From Citrobacter sp. Marseille-Q6884 (lineage in GTDB: Bacteria > Pseudomonadota > Gammaproteobacteria > Enterobacterales > Enterobacteriaceae): a DNA stretch of 64,000 nt. Numbering within the stretch: position 1 is the first letter of the stretch; every line of letters begins with the position of its first letter. Where the stretch lies: positions 2,914,001 through 2,978,000 of the forward strand of contig NZ_CAMDRE010000001.1 of assembly GCF_945906775.1 (NCBI RefSeq), read 5' to 3'. The notes below the pieces were generated by a model that saw only the letters and a list, made by a program, of their open reading frames with translations, ran no database searches and had not been told where the DNA came from. The translations under genes were made by a program, and so were the position numbers. This document shows positions 45,146 to 53,277 of this stretch, in pieces.

Positions 45146-45874
45146 TTAGTGAGAGAGATAGTTTTTAAATGCTTCGGTTTGCGGGTTGGCAAAGCAGCTC
45201 GCATCCCCAAACTCGACGATATGACCGTTTTCCATATACACCACACGACTGGCCGTTTTACGCGCAACTTCCACTTCGTGGGTGACGATCACCTGAGTAA
45301 TCTTGGTTTCCGCCAGCTCACGGATGATGCTGACGATTTGTGCTGTAATTTCCGGGTCAAGTGCTGCGGTCGGTTCATCAAACAGCAGTACCTGCGGTTC
45401 CATCATCAACGCACGGGCAATCGCCACACGCTGTTGCTGACCGCCGGAGAGATGCAGTGGATAGCGATCGCTGTAAGGCTTCAGTCGCAGACGTTCCAGC
45501 AATTTCTCGGCACGAGCCAGCGCTTGCTCCTTCGACAGACCGAGCACGCGGCAGGGGGCTTCAATCAGGTTTTGCTGCACGGTAAGGTGCGGCCAAAGAT
45601 TATATTGCTGAAAGACCATGCCCACGTTCTGACGCAGCTCACGAATGGCTTTATCCGAAGGGGATTTGGTGAAGTCAAAACGGTTACCTGCAATAGAGAG
45701 CGTGCCCGAACGCGGCATCTCAAGCAGATTGAGTACGCGCAGTAGCGAGCTTTTCCCGGCTCCACTTGGGCCAAGTAACACCAGTGTTTCGCCCTGAGGG
45801 CAATCCAGCGTGATATCGAACAGCGCCTGATGTGCGCCATAGAAGCAATTAATGCCGTTTAATTGAATACTCAT
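45146..45874 (-). CDS. artP: arginine ABC transporter ATP-binding protein ArtP
   Basis: ATPase of the arginine importer and first gene of artPIQM. The 242-residue protein has Walker A GPSGAGKSS (residues 35-43), signature LSGGQQQRVAIARAL and Walker B VLLFDEPTAALDPE. The start is ATG 45874, 24 codons inside the open frame, matching K-12. The 227 bp upstream contain candidate ArgR boxes and separate it from ybjP. Confidence 0.97.
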   Translation of the reverse strand: MSIQLNGINCFYGAHQALFDITLDCPQGETLVLLGPSGAGKSSLLRVLNLLEMPRSGTLSIAGNRFDFTKSPSDKAIRELRQNVGMVFQQYNLWPHLTVQQNLIEAPCRVLGLSKEQALARAEKLLERLRLKPYSDRYPLHLSGGQQQRVAIARALMMEPQVLLFDEPTAALDPEITAQIVSIIRELAETKITQVIVTHEVEVARKTASRVVYMENGHIVEFGDASCFANPQTEAFKNYLSH

Positions 45875-45931
45875 TGACACTCGTATACTGGCAGTCTGAT
45901 AGCTATTGAAGCCGCAGATACTACCTTTGAC

Positions 45932-45945
45932 AGAATAGTTATGCA
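45932..45945. promoter_or_regulatory. candidate ArgR box of artP
   Basis: AGAATAGTTATGCA fits the ARG-box core at 8 of 10 fixed positions. A second, weaker ARG-like sequence (AATGCAAACCGCATTC) lies about 20 bp beyond it. artP is ArgR-regulated in E. coli; the sites are by inspection. Confidence 0.4.
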
Positions 45946-46101
45946 ATATTTATGCGTTAAAAGTTAAATGCAAACCGCATTCTTATCTAAACATAGCACA
46001 AAATAGCGAGGTCACCAGTGGACAAGGATAATTGTCGGCATTCTATGCAGAATGCCAGACAATTTATGGGGATTATAAGGTAACTGATTGAATAAATGGG
46101 G

Positions 46102-46617
46102 TTAACGATTTTCGACAGACTGGCGTAGCGTCCCGGCTGGAGCGTGTACGCTGCCTCCCAGGTAACGGACATCGTCCACGACCCAACATTGACCTTCATG
46201 GATCATCAGAACTTCATCACGCCAGGTCTGGGTACCCTGTTTCAACTCCACGCGCAGCGGGATATTGCGTGCATCACTATTCGGAATCGTCGATGCACTG
46301 GCTACGCTGGCGCTATCCGGTAACGTGGCGCGGCTGGAGAAGGGATCGCTGTTAAACAGCTCGCGGTGGGCGTTATCACGGCTGGCATCGGTCAGCAGTT
46401 TCGCCAGGTTGTCACTCAAATAGGGGCGAAGTGCGGTGATGTCATTGCTACGGTGCTGAATGCGGTAATCATAGAATTGCTGGGCTACGCTGTCCGGCCC
46501 GCCTTCCACGCATGAACCGCTACGAGGACCGTTATCTTTATAGGCAGGGGTGACAGTCGTACAGGCGCTGAGAAGTAATGCACAGGGAACCAGCAGAGAG
46601 AGTTTCGGGTAGCGCAT
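46102..46617 (-). CDS. ybjP: lipoprotein YbjP
   Basis: A 171-residue lipoprotein with signal peptide and lipobox LLSA-C19, then a compact DUF3828-like domain (VAQQFYDYRIQHRSNDITALRPYLSDNLAKLL; CWVVDDVRYLGG at the end). It matches E. coli YbjP in length and sequence. The function is not settled; recent structural work has, as I recall, placed YbjP beside TolC. In K-12 it is immediately divergent from ybjQ; here a 2.8-kb gtr island lies between them. Confidence 0.93.
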   Translation of the reverse strand: MRYPKLSLLVPCALLLSACTTVTPAYKDNGPRSGSCVEGGPDSVAQQFYDYRIQHRSNDITALRPYLSDNLAKLLTDASRDNAHRELFNSDPFSSRATLPDSASVASASTIPNSDARNIPLRVELKQGTQTWRDEVLMIHEGQCWVVDDVRYLGGSVHAPAGTLRQSVENR

Positions 46618-46666
46618 AATGATTTCCTTATAAGCGTTCTACAACTACGATAATGAATTATCTCTT

Positions 46667-46681
46667 TTCAATGATAGTGTA
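46667..46681. repeat. left 15-bp direct repeat flanking the gtr island
   Basis: TTCAATGATAGTGTA, 50 bp upstream of ybjP. The same 15 bases in the same orientation recur at 49509-49523, 54 bp upstream of ybjQ. The two copies bound the inserted gtr genes, as att-core repeats or a target duplication would. Confidence 0.7.
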
Positions 46682-47062
46682 ACAACCCTTCCCTGGACAT
46701 CTTTGAGGCAGTGGCTACCAGCCTCTGATTCATTATATCCACATGTGACTGGTTATTGTCGGTCATCCATGCACCCTATACTGTATAGACTATCTGTGCT
46801 TTTGCATGCCCAATCTGTGCGGCAATAAAATTGGGATTGGCGCCAGCGGCGAGTGACCTGCAGGCATAAAGCGTCATCGGTACAAATTAACAAAGCGATC
46901 CGTCAGGCAACGGTGATTGCCAGTATGGTGCCTGTAGTTTATTGCTAACGAAAGTGAAGAAGATGTACAGGAGGATGGCGATGTCTCAGCCTTACAACTG
47001 TTTTCTTCACCTACAAAAGCCCCACAATTTATAAAATTAGCAGGGTTTTTGTATTGCATCAG
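46682..47062. other. non-coding stretch downstream of the gtr genes
   Basis: About 380 bp between the left repeat and the stop of the gtrC-like gene. No gene with a recognisable product is seen; a 61-codon reverse frame (46874-47059) has no signal or motif. It may be leftover phage DNA. Confidence 0.5.
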
Positions 47063-48601
47063 TCAAAGAGAAATTTCTGAGACGTGACCTTTATCTATAG
47101 AAGCGTAGTACCAGAATTCATCATTGATTTCTGCCTGCTTCAACTTCTCGAGATGAATATTCTTCAGTACGCCACTCACTGTTACTGAAATCTGTGACGT
47201 AAGAGGTTCCTGGCTGATGATGACTAAATCACCTTTGGTATTACTGTATGCTGTAGCATTGTTAGTTAACTTTTTCTGCTTGCCTGTCGCGATAACGGAA
47301 AAGTCAAATCCTACATTTTTTTTGTTAATAGCTTGAACGCCATAGTAATCACCGTAAACGGCAGGGGCGTGGTAGGAATCAAACTGGGCGCCACTATTTT
47401 GTAATTTTACAAAGTAGTAGTTGGGGATATCGAATATTTGTTTCCCGGTAGCTATTTCATGATTAATGACCCTTTGCCTTACTCTTTCCTGTCCATCTAT
47501 TTTCTCGTATGTATGGTACATTAAATTATAAGACTTAGTGAAAGTTATACCGCATAATATGGTGACTACGACAGTACCGATTACGCCAGTTCTAACACCA
47601 CTTGTTAATAATCCATGTGCCAGAAAGGAAATAGCGAACAGGAAGAACATAAACGTACCGTTCATAACCCTGGGAGGATAGGTCGGTGATGCGAACATGA
47701 TTAATGATGTTCCCAAACCGACGCATATAACCAATCTCGCATAAACTAGATTGCCCCTATCAATTTTTACACGAATCTGCTTATTAAAAATAACCAGCAT
47801 AACAAGTAGAAATAGAATGGTATAGCAAATCAATATAAGGGCCAGATGGGTATGGACTCTCTCAGTAATGTGAAAAGAAATACGTTCAAAAATAGGGCGT
47901 GCATACCATGCCCCCTCACTGCTGGCGCGGACAAAATTACCTGGTGAGAGAATTAAGATGCAGGAGCCTAAGATTGTGCTGATGCTATAGATAATCATAT
48001 TTAAAGAAACTGATTTTTCTCGCCATATTTTAAAAATAATAGCAAGTATAGAGAGTAGGGATACAAATGGAGATACGCTCTCAGTAGAACAACCAGCCAT
48101 AAAACTAAGAAGGACAATCAGTGGGTTTGTTTTTTTTATGTTTTTTGCTGTGATGTTGTAAATGTGAAATAACCACGCTGCGACAAATAGATTTGTCCAA
48201 AGGTAATTTGCTGCACCTACGGTCCAAAATGTTGTCTGCCCTAAGTTTGGATTAGAAATCCAGTAGGTGAAAAAGACTAGTGGAAATAAAATAAAGTCAT
48301 GTTTAGACCAACGTAAAGTACCCGAAGGGGTTTTTACAATGAAGTAGCAGAATGCAATCGTGGAAAGTCCGGCAGCAACGGAGTATATAAATTGTGATTG
48401 TGTGGAAAGAATAAGTGAACTGATATAATCAGCGACGAACCGACCACTCCAGCTCATATAGTGATGGAAATGGGCTGCAGGTGATAGACCTAACAGATAA
48501 TAACGGTAATCATCAGAGTGAAAGGGGGTGAACCATTTAATGGTAAAAATAGCAATAAATGCTAACAATACGATCAGTATTTTGGGTAATGACTTTAACA
48601 T
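47063..48601 (-). CDS. GtrC-like O-antigen glycosyltransferase (DUF6056 family)
   Basis: A 512-residue membrane protein with about 10-11 hydrophobic segments, a first periplasmic loop carrying the acidic motif FHSDDYRY (D30/D31), and a hydrophilic C-terminal domain from about residue 385. This layout fits the GT-C fold of phage GtrC enzymes, which add a sugar from an undecaprenyl carrier to O-antigen in the periplasm. The gene is AT-rich and placed after gtrA and a gtrB remnant, as in gtrABC clusters. The sugar and linkage are unknown. Its ribosome-binding GGAG lies in the gtrB remnant. The frame is intact, but without GtrB it may lack a donor. Confidence 0.7.
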   Translation of the reverse strand: MLKSLPKILIVLLAFIAIFTIKWFTPFHSDDYRYYLLGLSPAAHFHHYMSWSGRFVADYISSLILSTQSQFIYSVAAGLSTIAFCYFIVKTPSGTLRWSKHDFILFPLVFFTYWISNPNLGQTTFWTVGAANYLWTNLFVAAWLFHIYNITAKNIKKTNPLIVLLSFMAGCSTESVSPFVSLLSILAIIFKIWREKSVSLNMIIYSISTILGSCILILSPGNFVRASSEGAWYARPIFERISFHITERVHTHLALILICYTILFLLVMLVIFNKQIRVKIDRGNLVYARLVICVGLGTSLIMFASPTYPPRVMNGTFMFFLFAISFLAHGLLTSGVRTGVIGTVVVTILCGITFTKSYNLMYHTYEKIDGQERVRQRVINHEIATGKQIFDIPNYYFVKLQNSGAQFDSYHAPAVYGDYYGVQAINKKNVGFDFSVIATGKQKKLTNNATAYSNTKGDLVIISQEPLTSQISVTVSGVLKNIHLEKLKQAEINDEFWYYASIDKGHVSEISL

Positions 48602-48609
48602 GATTATAA

Positions 48610-48749
48610 TTACTCCATAGCCCGTTTTTTGCTTTTCAGGATGTAACGAGTTCTCTGCTTAACTTCTGTGTAAATTCTATCTATGTACTCATCTAAAACA
48701 CCCACAATTTTCTGCTATTGAATACTGGAAATACCAGAGAAGTTTTCAT
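48610..48749 (-). pseudogene. gtrB: gtrB remnant with a large internal deletion
   Basis: GtrB is the roughly 310-residue bactoprenol glucosyltransferase that loads the donor sugar onto undecaprenyl phosphate. Here only 140 bp separate gtrA and the gtrC-like gene. The ATG overlaps the gtrA stop (ATGA) and reads MKTSLVFPVFN, the GtrB N-terminus, before reaching a stop after 19 codons. A second frame further on reads IVGVLDEYIDRIYTEVKQR-TRYILKSKK, the GtrB C-terminal tail, ending at a TAA 8 bp before gtrC. About 800 bp from the centre are missing. The conserved glycines of the tail (GEY.GRIY) are changed to Asp, which suggests further decay. Confidence 0.85.
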
Positions 48750-49108
48750 TTCACTTCCCTAAAAATAATAAGTTTTGAATATAAAAAACCACTAAGAAGG
48801 CTGAGGGCAGAGAAAAATATAAGAGTAACAATGGGTGGGAGCGAGCATGAGTCAGCAGTCCAGCCAATAGCCGCACTAAGCGTTCCCATAAATCCTACAT
48901 AAAGTATATATCTGGTTGTTGATGCAGTGGATTTGAACGTAAATTTAGCATTAATAAAAAAACTAAAACTGACCGCCACTGAAAAACCGACCACGTTTGC
49001 GAGAGCTTGGCTTTTGTGTAATCCGTAGACACACAAGGAAAATATGATCCAATGTAGTGCCGTATTAAGGACACCAATTGAAGCGTATTTTGTAAATAAT
49101 TTTAACAT
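48746..49108 (-). CDS. gtrA: GtrA-family flippase
   Basis: A 120-residue inner-membrane protein with four transmembrane segments, thought to flip undecaprenyl-phosphate-glucose across the membrane in O-antigen modification. It matches phage P22-type GtrA strongly (YASIGVLNTALHWIIF, FSFFINAKFTFKSTASTTRY, YVGFMGTLSAAIGW). The frame is intact and its stop overlaps the remnant gtrB start by 4 bp. The upstream region holds several GATC sites. With gtrB destroyed, the protein has no local partner. Confidence 0.9.
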   Translation of the reverse strand: MLKLFTKYASIGVLNTALHWIIFSLCVYGLHKSQALANVVGFSVAVSFSFFINAKFTFKSTASTTRYILYVGFMGTLSAAIGWTADSCSLPPIVTLIFFSALSLLSGFLYSKLIIFREVK

Positions 49109-49160
49109 TGCGAAAATTCATGGTTCAAAATTTCGTAAAGTTTATCAGATAGACCCTGAT

Positions 49161-49258
49161 GATCATTAGAGCCATGGGTCATTTTAGGACTATCTAAATA
49201 GCTGCGAAAATCAGTAGATCACTTAGAGGGAACTTAATCTGGATTGTGCGAACTGATC
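49161..49258 (-). promoter_or_regulatory. GATC-rich region upstream of gtrA (possible Dam-type phase switch)
   Basis: Three GATC sites (49161, 49217, 49255) lie 53-150 bp upstream of gtrA, among ATAG/CTAT motifs (for example GACTATCTAAATAG near 49190). P22-type gtr operons of Salmonella are phase-variable through Dam methylation and OxyR at such sites. The rest of the 469-bp gap to ybjQ is AT-rich, with no gene seen. Confidence 0.45.
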
Positions 49259-49508
49259 AATCGCCAAATCAAAACAAATCAGCAACCGAACTAAGCAATG
49301 CCGACCATAACATTAATTCCAGTGATGGTTTTTTCGTAAGCATTTTTGGGGTATGTATAGGGCAAAACATCTTTTTTTTGGCAGAAAAGAACATATGAAA
49401 TTCGATACCATTCATATGGTATCAAAGTGGAATTTCTGTAATGTGCTGAAAAATAATGTGTATTTTGAATTTCTTTAGTTATTTTTTAAAATATACAATT
49501 ACATCATG

Positions 49509-49523
49509 TTCAATGATAGTGTA
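49509..49523. repeat. right 15-bp direct repeat flanking the gtr island
   Basis: TTCAATGATAGTGTA, identical to the copy at 46667-46681. Removing one repeat plus everything between would restore a ybjP-ybjQ gap of about 118 bp, the compact divergent arrangement expected from K-12. Confidence 0.7.
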
Positions 49524-49577
49524 TCGGTTCGATAATGCTTTTGAGATCGTGCTCTTAGCGCAATAAGGAGATTTACC

Positions 49578-49901
49578 ATGCAGTTTTCGACCACCCCTAC
49601 GCTGGAAGGGCAGAGCATCGTGGAATACTGCGGTGTGGTCACCGGCGAAGCCATTTTAGGCGCCAATATCTTCCGTGATTTCTTTGCGGGAATTCGCGAC
49701 ATTGTCGGCGGTCGCTCCGGCGCGTATGAAAAAGAGTTGCGTAAAGCGCGTGAAATCGCCTTTCAGGAACTCGGAGAACAGGCGAAAGCGCTGGGTGCAG
49801 ACGCGGTCGTCGGGATCGATATCGATTACGAAACCGTGGGTAAAGACGGCAGCATGCTGATGGTCAGCGTCAGTGGCACTGCGGTGAAAACCCGCCGATG
49901 A
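49578..49901 (+). CDS. ybjQ: UPF0145 family protein YbjQ
   Basis: A 107-residue cytoplasmic protein of the YbjQ/UPF0145 family, which forms pentameric rings. It shows the family features [20 protein letters not shown] and [15 protein letters not shown]. The biological role is unknown. An AAGGAG Shine-Dalgarno precedes ATG 49578. It overlaps amiD by 4 bp, so the two are coupled. Confidence 0.95.
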
Positions 49902-50728
49902 AGCGTTTGTTGTGGCTGCTGGCATTGACGCTGTTACTGGCAGGATGCGCGAGCGAAAAAGGTATCGTGGATAAAGACGGGTATCAACTGGATACCCGCC
50001 GTCAGGCCCAGGCGGCTTATCCACGCATAAAAGTGCTGGTTATCCATTACACCGCAGACGATTTTGACTCTTCTCTGGCGACGCTGACGGATAAAAACGT
50101 CAGTTCGCACTATCTGATCCCGGCCGTGCCGCCGCTCTACCACGGAAAACCGCGTATCTGGCAACTGGTGCCGGAAAAAGATCTGGCCTGGCATGCCGGT
50201 ATCAGTTTCTGGCGTGGCGCCACGCGGATCAACGATACGTCGATTGGTATTGAGCTGGAAAACCGTGGCTGGCAGAAATCCGCGGGGATGAAGTATTTTG
50301 CCCCGTTTGAGCCCGCGCAGATCCAGGCGTTGATCCCTCTGGCAAAGGACATTATTGCCCGCTACGACATAAAACCACAAAACGTGGTGGCGCATGCCGA
50401 TGTTGCCCCCCAGCGTAAAGATGATCCTGGCCCTTTGTTTCCGTGGCGCGAACTGGCGGCACAAGGTATTGGTGCATGGCCGGATGCGCAGCGCGTGACG
50501 TTTTATCTCGCCGGGCGTGCGCCCCATTCACCGGTAGAAACAGCATCACTGCTCGATCTGCTATCGCGCTATGGCTACGAGGTAAAACCGGAGATGACGC
50601 CACGTGAGCAGCAGCGAGTGATTATGGCGTTTCAGATGCACTTCCGCCCGGCCTTGTGGAACGGCGTGGCGGATGCAGAAACACAGGCGATTGCCGAAGC
50701 GCTACTGGAAAAATACGGACAGGGTTAA
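49898..50728 (+). CDS. amiD: N-acetylmuramoyl-L-alanine amidase AmiD (outer-membrane lipoprotein)
   Basis: Zinc amidase that cleaves MurNAc-L-Ala bonds, including anhydro-muropeptides. The 276-residue protein has a lipobox LLAG-C17 and an Amidase_2 domain with zinc ligands H50 (VIHYTA), H166 and D176 ([16 protein letters not shown]), followed by a C-terminal PG-binding-like domain (about 200-270). The stop overlaps that of ybjS on the opposite strand by 3 bp. Confidence 0.96.
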
Positions 50729-51738
50729 CGCGGCAATTTACCGTGGTCGCGTAGCCAGGCCGCGGTACGTTCAATACCTTCATCCAGCGTGATCACTGGC
50801 TGGTAGCCTAACTCTTCCTGGGCGCGGGTGGTATCCAGAGTAAAGTCAAAGTTTAGCTTCGAAACCCCGTAGTGCGTGAGCTTCGGCTCTTTAGCCGATT
50901 TGTTGCCCAGCCGTTCCATACTGCGCGCAATCATGTCCAGCATCGGATAAGGAACGGAGCGAATGCGACAATCAATATTGAGTTCGTCGATAAGCTTTTG
51001 CACGATACTGCGCAGGGTGCGATGCTCGCCATTGGTAATGTTATACGCGCGACCCGACGGTAGCTTATCGCAGGCTTCCTGACTTGCCAGCCACATCGCG
51101 TGAACGGCATTCTCATAATACGTCATATCCACCAGCGCGCTGCCGCCATGCGGTAACAGGATGCTGCCGTAGTGGTGCATCATGTGCGCCAGACGAGGAA
51201 TAAAGACTTTATCGTGAGGGCCGAACAGACTTTGCGGACGCAGAACCGTAAAGCGGGTTTGCGGGTTGGCCTGGGCCAGCAGTGCAATAACGTCTTCACC
51301 TGCGGCTTTACTGCGGGCAAATTCGTTGGCGAAGCGATGGGGACGGAAGTCCTCTTTGATATCGCGATGATGGTGATAATCAAAGTAGAGTGACGGTGAG
51401 GAGATATGAATAAAGTTACGCACGCCCCAGGCGACGGCCCATTCACCCAGACGGCGGGTCGCGCGGACATTGGCCAGATCGAAGGCTTCCTGCGTTCCCC
51501 ACGGCGAGGTAAAACTGGAGCAGTGCCACAGCGTATCAATGCCTGCGAGCATGACTTTCGCCTGCGAAGAGACCAGCTCGGTCAAATCCGCATGCACAAA
51601 TTCTGCACCCATTTTCTCCAGCAGCTTACCCATCGCTTCGTTGCGACCGGTGGCTCTGACGCTGATGCCTTTATTGCGTAAAAATTCTACCGCGTTTCGG
51701 CCCAAGCCGCTGGTGGCTCCGGTAACCAGTACCTTCAT
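50725..51738 (-). CDS. ybjS: NAD(P)-dependent extended SDR YbjS
   Basis: A 337-residue epimerase/3-beta-HSD-like oxidoreductase, same size as K-12 YbjS. The nucleotide motif VTGATSGLG is at residues 4-12 and the segment ISSPSLYFDYHH carries the active-site Ser and Tyr, although the usual YxxxK spacing is not obvious. The start is ATG 51738; the long upstream frame is the end of ybjT read out of frame. The substrate is unknown. Confidence 0.93.
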   Translation of the reverse strand: MKVLVTGATSGLGRNAVEFLRNKGISVRATGRNEAMGKLLEKMGAEFVHADLTELVSSQAKVMLAGIDTLWHCSSFTSPWGTQEAFDLANVRATRRLGEWAVAWGVRNFIHISSPSLYFDYHHHRDIKEDFRPHRFANEFARSKAAGEDVIALLAQANPQTRFTVLRPQSLFGPHDKVFIPRLAHMMHHYGSILLPHGGSALVDMTYYENAVHAMWLASQEACDKLPSGRAYNITNGEHRTLRSIVQKLIDELNIDCRIRSVPYPMLDMIARSMERLGNKSAKEPKLTHYGVSKLNFDFTLDTTRAQEELGYQPVITLDEGIERTAAWLRDHGKLPR

Positions 51739-51836
51739 ATCAATCCACTGTGTTGAATAAAACTTCGTGCGCATTCTTCCGTGAATCACGCCTGTATGCA
51801 ATGGGAAACTTGAAAGAATACAGCCTCTTTTTGCCT

Positions 51837-53267
51837 TTAATCTGTGATTTGTTCTGCAAGTTTCGCGATGCGCCTGGCCATCCCCCTGAAAATGAACAGA
51901 TGAGCCGGGATCATCAGCAGCCAGTAGAAAAGGCCCGGCATGCCATGAGGATGCCACCAGGCGCGAACGTCAATACGGCGGTGGCTGCCTTTATCTTCCA
52001 GCGTAAAACTCAGGCGACCCAGGCCCGGGGCCTTCATACCAAACAGCAATGTGAGCTGCTTTTCCGGCTCGACGATAATGACTTTCCAGCTATCAACGGT
52101 ATCACCGACCTGTAAAAGTGGACGCTGCGGCCGACCTTTTGCCAGCTTATGTCCCACTAACAGATCCATCGCCGCGCGCGTTTTCCACAGAATATTGCCA
52201 AAGAAATAACCTTCTTTGCCGCCGAGTCGGTTCACCACCTGCCACAGTGCGCTGAGGCTGGCGGAAGTATTCACGCTAAAACCGGCCTGCTTGGCGAAAT
52301 AGCCATATTCAGGACGCCAGCGTGCGAAGGCTTGTGCGTCGTAACCCCAATCACTGGAGTTGACCAGCTTCTCTTCTTCTTTGAGCGTACTGCGTACCGC
52401 ATCATCGAAGGTGATCAGCTTTTGCGGGATCAGCGCACGGAGTTCGCTGTCATCGGCCAGCAGATCGTGTTTTAGCCCCTGTATCAGCGCTTTTGCCGTC
52501 GTCGGAGGAACCGAGGTGATCACATTTAAAAACCAGACGGAGATCCAGCGAGTGGGAAAGGGGATCGGGATGAGCAGGCGATGCTTGCCGCTAACTGCCA
52601 TAAAATGCTCGAACTGTTGCTGGTAGCTTAATACCTGTGGCCCTGCGGCTTCGAGAATACGATGTTCGCTTGTGGGGTGATCCAGCAAGGCGACCAGATA
52701 GTGCAGCAAGTTTTCCAGTGCAATTGGCGTGGTGCGTGAACGTACCCAGCGCGGCGGCGTGAGTACGGGCAGGTTGTAGACCATGTCACGCATCACTTCA
52801 AACGCGGCTGAGCCTGCCCCTACGATGATTCCCGCCCGTAACTCCGTCACGGGCACACCGGAGCCGCGCAGGGTGTCTGCCGTTATCTGGCGGGCGCGCA
52901 GATGATCGGATTGCTCATGTTTAGGCGCCTGCAATGAACTGAGGAAAATCAGTTGCTTAACAGGCGTGTTACGCAGCGCATCACGGACATTCAGTGCGAC
53001 CTGACGCTCGTGGGCGATAAAATCGCCGCCTTCGCCCATCCCGTGCACCAGATAATAGACCGTATCGACTCCGGTCAGCAGGGGAAGCAGGTTATCCGGC
53101 CAGTTGAGATCGATCTTATGGCAACTGACGTTGACCAGTTGTTGCTTTTCCAGCCGCTCAATGCGACGTGCCGCCGCCAGAACCTGATGCCCTTGCTGGC
53201 TGAGCGCTTGCACCAGATGCTGACCAATGTAGCCACTGGCACCCAGAACCAAAATCCGTTGCGGCAC
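51837..53267 (-). CDS. ybjT: SDR/DUF2867 family oxidoreductase YbjT
   Basis: A 476-residue protein with an N-terminal NAD(P)-binding SDR domain (VLGASGYIGQHL at residues 6-17) and a C-terminal DUF2867 domain with an amphipathic/membrane-like end (PGLFYWLLMIPAHLFIF). The start is set at GTG 53267: it gives the K-12 length and the AAGGAG lies 6 bp upstream, while the ATG two codons earlier abuts the Shine-Dalgarno. It follows ltaE by 10 bp. The function is unknown. Confidence 0.9.
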   Translation of the reverse strand: MPQRILVLGASGYIGQHLVQALSQQGHQVLAAARRIERLEKQQLVNVSCHKIDLNWPDNLLPLLTGVDTVYYLVHGMGEGGDFIAHERQVALNVRDALRNTPVKQLIFLSSLQAPKHEQSDHLRARQITADTLRGSGVPVTELRAGIIVGAGSAAFEVMRDMVYNLPVLTPPRWVRSRTTPIALENLLHYLVALLDHPTSEHRILEAAGPQVLSYQQQFEHFMAVSGKHRLLIPIPFPTRWISVWFLNVITSVPPTTAKALIQGLKHDLLADDSELRALIPQKLITFDDAVRSTLKEEEKLVNSSDWGYDAQAFARWRPEYGYFAKQAGFSVNTSASLSALWQVVNRLGGKEGYFFGNILWKTRAAMDLLVGHKLAKGRPQRPLLQVGDTVDSWKVIIVEPEKQLTLLFGMKAPGLGRLSFTLEDKGSHRRIDVRAWWHPHGMPGLFYWLLMIPAHLFIFRGMARRIAKLAEQITD

Positions 53268-53277
53268 GCCCATCTCC

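Noticed and set aside
46874..47059. 61-codon reverse frame beside the gtr genes
   Set aside because: No motif, signal peptide or Shine-Dalgarno; treated as non-coding phage leftover.
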